Below, piece by piece: positions 7,596-10,839 of a stretch of DNA of 10,839 nt. Origin of the DNA: JBFYTX01 sp964442335 (GTDB taxonomy: Bacteria; Chloroflexota; Dehalococcoidia; Dehalococcoidales; RBG-16-60-22); NCBI GenBank assembly GCA_964442335.1, contig CAYTZI010000073.1, positions 1 through 10,839 on the forward strand, in the 5' to 3' direction. Position 1 is the stretch's first letter; each line of letters opens with the position of its first letter. The notes under the pieces were generated by a model. The model did no database searches. It was not told where the DNA came from and saw only the letters and a list, made by a program, of their open reading frames with translations. A program made the position numbers and the translations under genes.

Positions 7596-8389
7596 TGGAA
7601 TATCTTTTCGGCGCCTGGCCCGATTTTATAAAAGATGCAAGGGCGGCGTATCTCCTGCTCCTTGCCGATTATGACGGCACTTTAACGCCCATTGCCCCCA
7701 GCCCCCCGCAGGCGCTGCTCTCCCCGGAGGTCAGGAAAAAGCTCGCCGTCCTGGCGGGGAAGTCGTTATGCAGCGTCGGCGTCATCAGCGGCCGCGCCAT
7801 CGAGGAACTGAAGTCGATGGTCGGCGTCAGGGACATCTACTATGCCGGCAATCACGGACTGGAAATAGAAGGGCCGGGGCTGAGCTATATTATTCCAGGG
7901 GCTGAGGCAACGCGTCGCACTATGGCTGCTTTGGCCCACGAACTTGAGACAACACTGAAGAACATTCAGGGGGTCATTGTACAGGAGAAGGGTCTGAGCC
8001 TGAGTGTGCACTACCGGTTGGTAAAACCGGAGGAAACGGAAAATGTAGCTGCCGCCGTACGACGGGTTACCATGCCGCACGTGGACAGAAGGGAAATAAT
8101 GGTTTATGGCATGAAAAGGAACTGGGAGATCAGGCCGCCGGTGCGGTGGGATAAAGGGAAAGCGGTGGAGACAATCGCGCGCTCTATCGGGGCAAGGACC
8201 GAAAAACGCCTGTTGACCGTCTTCCTGGGCGATGACGTTACCGACGAAGACGCTTTCGGGGTCGTCAAGCGGCCGGCCGGCTGGAGCGTTTACGTGGGTC
8301 CGCCGGATAACACGTCCGCAGCGAACTATTACCTGAAATCTCCGGCGGAAGTGGAAACTCTGCTAGAACGTCTTATCGACTTGAGATAA
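7595..8389 (+). CDS. otsB: Trehalose-6-phosphate phosphatase (HAD family)
   Basis: This enzyme removes phosphate from trehalose-6-phosphate to release trehalose. I place the start at GTG 7595-7597, which overlaps the TAG stop of otsA by one base (TAGTG). GGAGG at 7586-7590 stands four bases upstream. Upstream in-frame ATG codons near 7547 would extend into otsA and lack such a site. The resulting protein is 264 residues, normal for OtsB. HAD motif I is LADYDGTLTP with Asp25 (nucleophile) and Asp27 (acid/base). VISGR gives motif II, YYAGNHGLEIEG is typical of the OtsB cap region, WDKGKAVE carries the motif III lysine, and FLGDDVTDEDAF (Asp213, Asp214, Asp217) is the metal-binding motif IV. The one-base overlap implies coupled translation with otsA. 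It converges on glgC with only 12 bp between stops. Confidence 0.94.
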   Translation: MEYLFGAWPDFIKDARAAYLLLLADYDGTLTPIAPSPPQALLSPEVRKKLAVLAGKSLCSVGVISGRAIEELKSMVGVRDIYYAGNHGLEIEGPGLSYIIPGAEATRRTMAALAHELETTLKNIQGVIVQEKGLSLSVHYRLVKPEETENVAAAVRRVTMPHVDRREIMVYGMKRNWEIRPPVRWDKGKAVETIARSIGARTEKRLLTVFLGDDVTDEDAFGVVKRPAGWSVYVGPPDNTSAANYYLKSPAEVETLLERLIDLR

Positions 8390-8401
8390 CGGCGCCCGGC
8401 G

Positions 8402-9673
8402 CTATACCTTGGGCCTGACAGGCCTTTTTCTGTGCTTGATGGTCTCGCCGCTTTTAAGCTCGGAAACGGGTAAATCGTTGCCGGTGACGCTATCGTAAAT
8501 GATGCAGTTGCGCCCTATCTTGTATTTGGACGGAATGGCGGCGCGTTTCCCGATGATGGTCAGGCCGGTGCTCAGGACGTTCGGATGCAGGCGGTTGGGG
8601 CGTAAATCGTTGCCGAATCCCACATTGGTGTTCGACCCCACCGTTATTTCCTTGTCCAGTATCGCGTGGTTGATGAGAGTGTTACGGCTGATACGGGTGT
8701 TGTCCATGATGATGGAGTCCTTGACGACGGAGCCCTCCGCCACCCGCACTCCCGGCGAAATGACGGAGTGCTCGATATGCCCCTCGATGATGCAGCCGGG
8801 GGACAGCAGGGAGTTGGTGACGGTGGCGTTATCGCCGATCCAGGCGGGGGGCCACTCCTGTTCGCGGGTATGAATCGGCCAGCGGTCATTCGTCAGGAAA
8901 GTCTGCGCCATCTTGAGCATTTCCATGCTGGACTGCCAGAGACTTTCAACCGTCCCGATGTCGCGCCAGTAGCCTTTAAAAGTGTAAGCGAAAATCCTGC
9001 TTTTGTTTACCATCTTCGGGAAGATATGCCTGCCGAAATCATTACCCTGCCTCCCCTCCATCCACTCATGCAGAGTCTTCATACTGAAGAGGTAAATACC
9101 CATGGAGACCAGGTTGCTCGGGGGATTTTTGATTTTTTCGAGGAACCGGGTGACCTGTCCCTTTTCATCGATGACGACCGTGCCGAAACGGTGAAGCTCT
9201 TCTTCCGGCATGGAGGTAATCGCCATGGTGACGTCCGCCTTATTTTCGCGGTGGAAGGCGAGCATCGGATTAAAGTCCATTTTATAAACATGGTCGCCGC
9301 TGAGAATGAGCACCTCGTCGTTCTTTTCCCTTGAGATGAGATTGAGGTTCTGATGGACTGCGTCGGCTGTCCCCTTATACCAGTCCCGGCCCTCTTCGCG
9401 CGCCAGATAGGGCTGGAGGAGGCGGATATTTCGGCCGGGGGCGTTCAGTCCCCACGGGGTGCCGATGCCGATATGCTCGGTCAGAGAAACCGGCTGGTAC
9501 TGTGTAAGCACGATGATGTTATGGATGCCGGAGTTGACGCAGTTGCTGAGGGTGAAGTCTATGATTCTGTACTTGCCGGCAAAAGGCACGGCCGGCTTGG
9601 CACGTTCCTGGGCCAGGATGCTCAGGCGCTCCCCCATACCGCCTGCGAGTATAACGGCCAGCAATCTCTGCAT
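8402..9673 (-). CDS. glgC: Glucose-1-phosphate adenylyltransferase (ADP-glucose pyrophosphorylase)
   Basis: This enzyme makes ADP-glucose and pyrophosphate from glucose-1-phosphate and ATP, the committed step to glycogen or other alpha-glucans. The 423 residues are the usual length. The N-terminal nucleotidyltransferase domain has LAGGMGERL at 9-17, RAKPAVPFAGKYRIIDF at 24-40, WYKGTADAV at 98-106, SGDHVYKMD with catalytic-site Asp127, FLEKIKNPP and MGIYLF. From about residue 285 the sequence becomes a left-handed beta-helix with hexapeptide repeats (for example SLLSPGCIIEGHIEHSVISP). The first loop reads GGMGERLSILAQ where many GlgC proteins have GGxGTRLxxLT, a divergent but known type. The ATG at 9673-9671 has AGGGGGT just upstream. 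No glycogen synthase is in the window. ADP-glucose could also be a glucosyl donor for the neighbouring OtsA, since some bacterial enzymes accept it; that is inference. Confidence 0.94.
   Translation of the reverse strand: MQRLLAVILAGGMGERLSILAQERAKPAVPFAGKYRIIDFTLSNCVNSGIHNIIVLTQYQPVSLTEHIGIGTPWGLNAPGRNIRLLQPYLAREEGRDWYKGTADAVHQNLNLISREKNDEVLILSGDHVYKMDFNPMLAFHRENKADVTMAITSMPEEELHRFGTVVIDEKGQVTRFLEKIKNPPSNLVSMGIYLFSMKTLHEWMEGRQGNDFGRHIFPKMVNKSRIFAYTFKGYWRDIGTVESLWQSSMEMLKMAQTFLTNDRWPIHTREQEWPPAWIGDNATVTNSLLSPGCIIEGHIEHSVISPGVRVAEGSVVKDSIIMDNTRISRNTLINHAILDKEITVGSNTNVGFGNDLRPNRLHPNVLSTGLTIIGKRAAIPSKYKIGRNCIIYDSVTGNDLPVSELKSGETIKHRKRPVRPKV
8412..8429 (+). terminator. Candidate terminator for the ATPase-otsAB operon
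   Basis: GGCC (8412-8415) pairs with GGCC (8421-8424) across TGACA and is followed by TTTTT (8425-8429), 23 bases after the otsB stop. The stem is short, so it is a modest candidate. It lies inside the last codons of glgC on the opposite strand. Confidence 0.35.
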
Positions 9674-9723
9674 AGTACCCCCTGAGATGACTCAGCGATG
9701 CCTCGGACTGTTCGCCAACACAT

Positions 9724-9751
9724 GTTATATGTATTCATCACCAAATGTCAA
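9724..9751 (-). promoter_or_regulatory. glgC promoter
   Basis: On the minus strand a perfect TTGACA (9751-9746) is followed, after 16 bases, by TATAAC (9729-9724), five of six matches to the -10 consensus. The predicted leader to the glgC ATG at 9673 is about 45 bases and ends in a good ribosome binding site. This is the best-formed promoter in the window. Confidence 0.6.
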
Positions 9752-9774
9752 CCCTGAACACTCTTGTCAGCTTT

Positions 9775-9822
9775 GCCCCTTTTTCCCCTCTTGCCCGCTG
9801 GCGGAGAGGAGGCGGGGAGAGG
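9775..9822. repeat. GC-rich imperfect hairpin element
   Basis: CCTCT (9787-9791) and CCGC (9795-9798) pair with GCGG (9801-9804) and AGAGG (9805-9809), leaving a 3-base bulge and a 2-base loop. A further GGCGGGGAGAGG follows. Its composition resembles the other GC-rich intergenic elements here, but I cannot align it closely with them. The bases around it, 9674-9774 and 9823-9868, hold no gene I can support. Confidence 0.45.
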
Positions 9823-9868
9823 TTTGAATTTTATTACGGTACTGTTTGTATATGGTTGATTTCTGAAA

Positions 9869-9952
9869 CTCACCCCCTTTGTCCCCCTCTCAAACAGGTT
9901 TATATTCAGTGTTGATACTTTAGCTTGTTTGAGAGGGGACACAGGGGTGAGG
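9869..9952. repeat. 84-bp inverted-repeat element (MITE- or REP-like)
   Basis: The left arm (9869-9898) and the reverse complement of the right arm (9924-9952) agree over about 29 bases with two one-base gaps and a few mismatches. They are separated by a 25-base AT-rich centre. The first 23 bases match 1175-1197 at 22 positions, so the element belongs to a family present at least twice in this window. It sits between the outward promoters of glgC and the cyclotransferase gene, where no terminator is needed, which favours a dispersed repeat. I see no clear target-site duplication and no transposase. Confidence 0.7.
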
Positions 9953-9980
9953 TTGGCGTAAAACCTTAATTACAATTATA

Positions 9981-10009
9981 TTTATAAATGAATACGGCTA
10001 TAGTATACT
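9981..10009 (+). promoter_or_regulatory. Candidate promoter of the gamma-glutamylcyclotransferase-like gene
   Basis: TATACT (10004-10009) matches five of six -10 positions, with a weak TTTATA (9981-9986) 17 bases upstream. The predicted leader is about 12 bases, and no clear ribosome binding site precedes the ATG at 10029. Confidence 0.35.
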
Positions 10010-10028
10010 GTAAAAAAGTATCTCGGAT

Positions 10029-10421
10029 ATGTACTACTTCGCTTATGGCAGTAACCTGAACAAAAATCAGATGCGGGAGCGGTGCCCGGAAAGCCGGCCC
10101 GGGTTCACGGCGACACTCCCCAACTACAAGCTGGTTTTTACGGGATGGTCGAGGGAATGGCATGGCGGCGTTGCTACGATAAAGCCTTTACGCGGGGAAA
10201 AGGTGCGGGGCGCCGTCTACGAGGTCGATGAAAGCTGCCTCAGGCACCTGGACAAACACGAGGCCGGCTATACCAGATTCAACGTGACCGTCTTCGACGA
10301 GGACAACCAGCCGCACCAGGCCGTGACCTATATAAAGTCCGGCCAGCTGGAAGAGACACTGCCTGCCAGGGAATACGGCGGGGTCATACGGCAGGGCTAC
10401 CGCGACTGGGGAATAGGCTGA
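10029..10421 (+). CDS. Gamma-glutamylcyclotransferase (AIG2-like) family protein
   Basis: The 130-residue protein is a single gamma-glutamylcyclotransferase-fold domain. It starts with the signature YFAYGSNL (residues 3-10), which binds the gamma-glutamyl group, and has Glu78 in LDKHEAGY at the position of the catalytic glutamate. Central segments such as KLVFTGWS and VRGAVYEVDE also fit. Family members release 5-oxoproline from gamma-glutamyl peptides or amines, but many bacterial members have no assigned substrate, so the true reaction is unknown. No signal peptide or membrane segment is present. The N-terminal signature fixes the ATG at 10029 as the start, although no good ribosome binding site is visible. 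It is divergent from glgC and stands 122 bp before ahcY, which has its own promoter. A link to sulfur amino acid metabolism through ahcY is only suggestive. Confidence 0.9.
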   Translation: MYYFAYGSNLNKNQMRERCPESRPGFTATLPNYKLVFTGWSREWHGGVATIKPLRGEKVRGAVYEVDESCLRHLDKHEAGYTRFNVTVFDEDNQPHQAVTYIKSGQLEETLPAREYGGVIRQGYRDWGIG

Positions 10422-10474
10422 TGTCGAAATGGATTAATGCCAGATGTCCAAATATTGTGTATTATTTAGCTAAT

Positions 10475-10483
10475 TGGTATAAT
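10475..10483 (+). promoter_or_regulatory. Extended -10 promoter of ahcY
   Basis: TGGTATAAT is a perfect extended -10 element. The -35 region 17 bases upstream (TTGTGT, 10455-10460) is poor, as is common for extended -10 promoters. The leader to the ATG at 10544 would be about 54 bases. ATTTAGC occurs at 10464-10470 and again at 10491-10497, flanking the -10, and could be a regulator site; this is weak. Confidence 0.5.
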
Positions 10484-10543
10484 ATATGTAATTTAGCCAT
10501 AACAATCGATTCGCCGATAGTCAGGTAATGAAGGGAGTTGAAT

Positions 10544-10839
10544 ATGGCTTCCCACAATTATGACGTTAAGGACATGTCACTCGCCGGAACGGGCCGGCAG
10601 CGCATCGATTGGGCTTACCGGGAGATGCCGGTGGTCAGGCTCATCCGGGAAAGGTTCGCCCGGGAGAAGCCTTTAAAGGGTATCCGTATCTCCGGGTGCC
10701 TGCACATTACCTCGGAAACAGCCAACCTGGCGCTGACACTCCAGGCCGCCGGGGCGGAAACTGTCCTCTGCGCCTCCAATCCCCTCAGCACCCAGGACGA
10801 CGTGGCGGCGGCGCTGGTGGAATACGGCATCCCCACCAA
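10544..10839 (+). CDS. ahcY: Adenosylhomocysteinase (N-terminal fragment)
   Basis: The gene runs off the right edge after 98 complete codons. The enzyme hydrolyses S-adenosylhomocysteine to adenosine and homocysteine using bound NAD, relieving product inhibition of methyltransferases. The start ATG at 10544 has AAGGGAG (10531-10537) six bases upstream. The protein begins MASHNYDVKDMSLAGTGRQR and continues with EMPVVRLIRERF, KPLKGIRISGCLHIT, ETANLALTLQAAGAET and ASNPLSTQDDVAAAL. These correspond to the family's conserved EMP, GCLHMT-type substrate-binding and STQD segments. The CASNPLSTQDD form, instead of the CNIFSTQD form of E. coli-lineage and animal-like enzymes, is typical of the shorter archaeal and thermophile or anaerobe type. 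The cofactor-binding domain lies outside the window. Confidence 0.93.
   Translation, partial: MASHNYDVKDMSLAGTGRQRIDWAYREMPVVRLIRERFAREKPLKGIRISGCLHITSETANLALTLQAAGAETVLCASNPLSTQDDVAAALVEYGIPT

Noticed and set aside
9748..9942. Small minus-strand open frame across the repeats
   Set aside because: It reads through repeat sequence and the glgC promoter, has no recognisable domain, and ends in low-complexity Lys/Gly/Arg sequence.
9966..10163. Small minus-strand open frame overlapping the cyclotransferase gene
   Set aside because: It is antisense to the clear YFAYGSNL-containing gene and has no motifs of its own.
10422..10543. SAH or SAM riboswitch ahead of ahcY
   Set aside because: The predicted leader is only about 54 bases, AT-rich, and lacks the GC-rich paired core expected of these riboswitches.
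1..10839. CRISPR array, tRNA or rRNA genes, toxin-antitoxin or phage-defence cassette
   Set aside because: I saw no regularly spaced repeats, no RNA gene signatures and no defence-type domains. The lone metallophosphoesterase is not enough to call a defence system.

Overview
The window reads as ordinary bacterial chromosome: GC-rich coding sequence with AT-rich promoter spacers, short gaps or overlaps between co-directed genes, and several GTG starts. The gene content (IorAB 2-oxoacid oxidoreductase, a compact 'ASNPLSTQDD'-type adenosylhomocysteinase, OtsA/OtsB, GlgC and a Ca2+-type P-ATPase) fits an anaerobe that ferments amino acids. A Dehalococcoidia-like Chloroflexota is my best guess, but that is an inference from gene content and style; the window contains no marker gene.

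Left block, minus strand, about 3117 to 1. iorA is followed by a 132-bp spacer with two strong GC-rich hairpins, a small AT-rich metallophosphoesterase gene, iorB, and the first 28 codons of a PLP-dependent aminotransferase whose GTG start lies inside the end of iorB. IorA and IorB form indolepyruvate:ferredoxin oxidoreductase, and an aminotransferase could supply its aryl-pyruvate substrates. The metallophosphoesterase does not belong by composition and splits two genes that are normally adjacent.

Middle block, plus strand, about 3344 to 8389. A SERCA-like P-type ATPase is followed by otsA (25-bp gap) and otsB (1-bp overlap), which looks like one transcription unit. otsA and otsB make trehalose via trehalose-6-phosphate. 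glgC converges on otsB from the right with a 12-bp gap and has its own promoter near 9724-9751.

Right block. A 355-bp spacer (9674-10028) lies between divergent glgC and a gamma-glutamylcyclotransferase-family gene. It holds a GC-rich hairpin, a long inverted repeat, and outward promoters. One arm of the inverted repeat matches the repeat next to the metallophosphoesterase gene at 22 of 23 positions. The window ends in the first 98 codons of ahcY, read on the plus strand from its own promoter.

I did not find a convincing undescribed system. The best leads are the foreign metallophosphoesterase inserted between iorA and iorB with its start codon inside a repeat arm, the repeat family shared by two intergenic regions, and the Ca2+-ATPase/otsAB operon with its unusual, near-leaderless promoter region.
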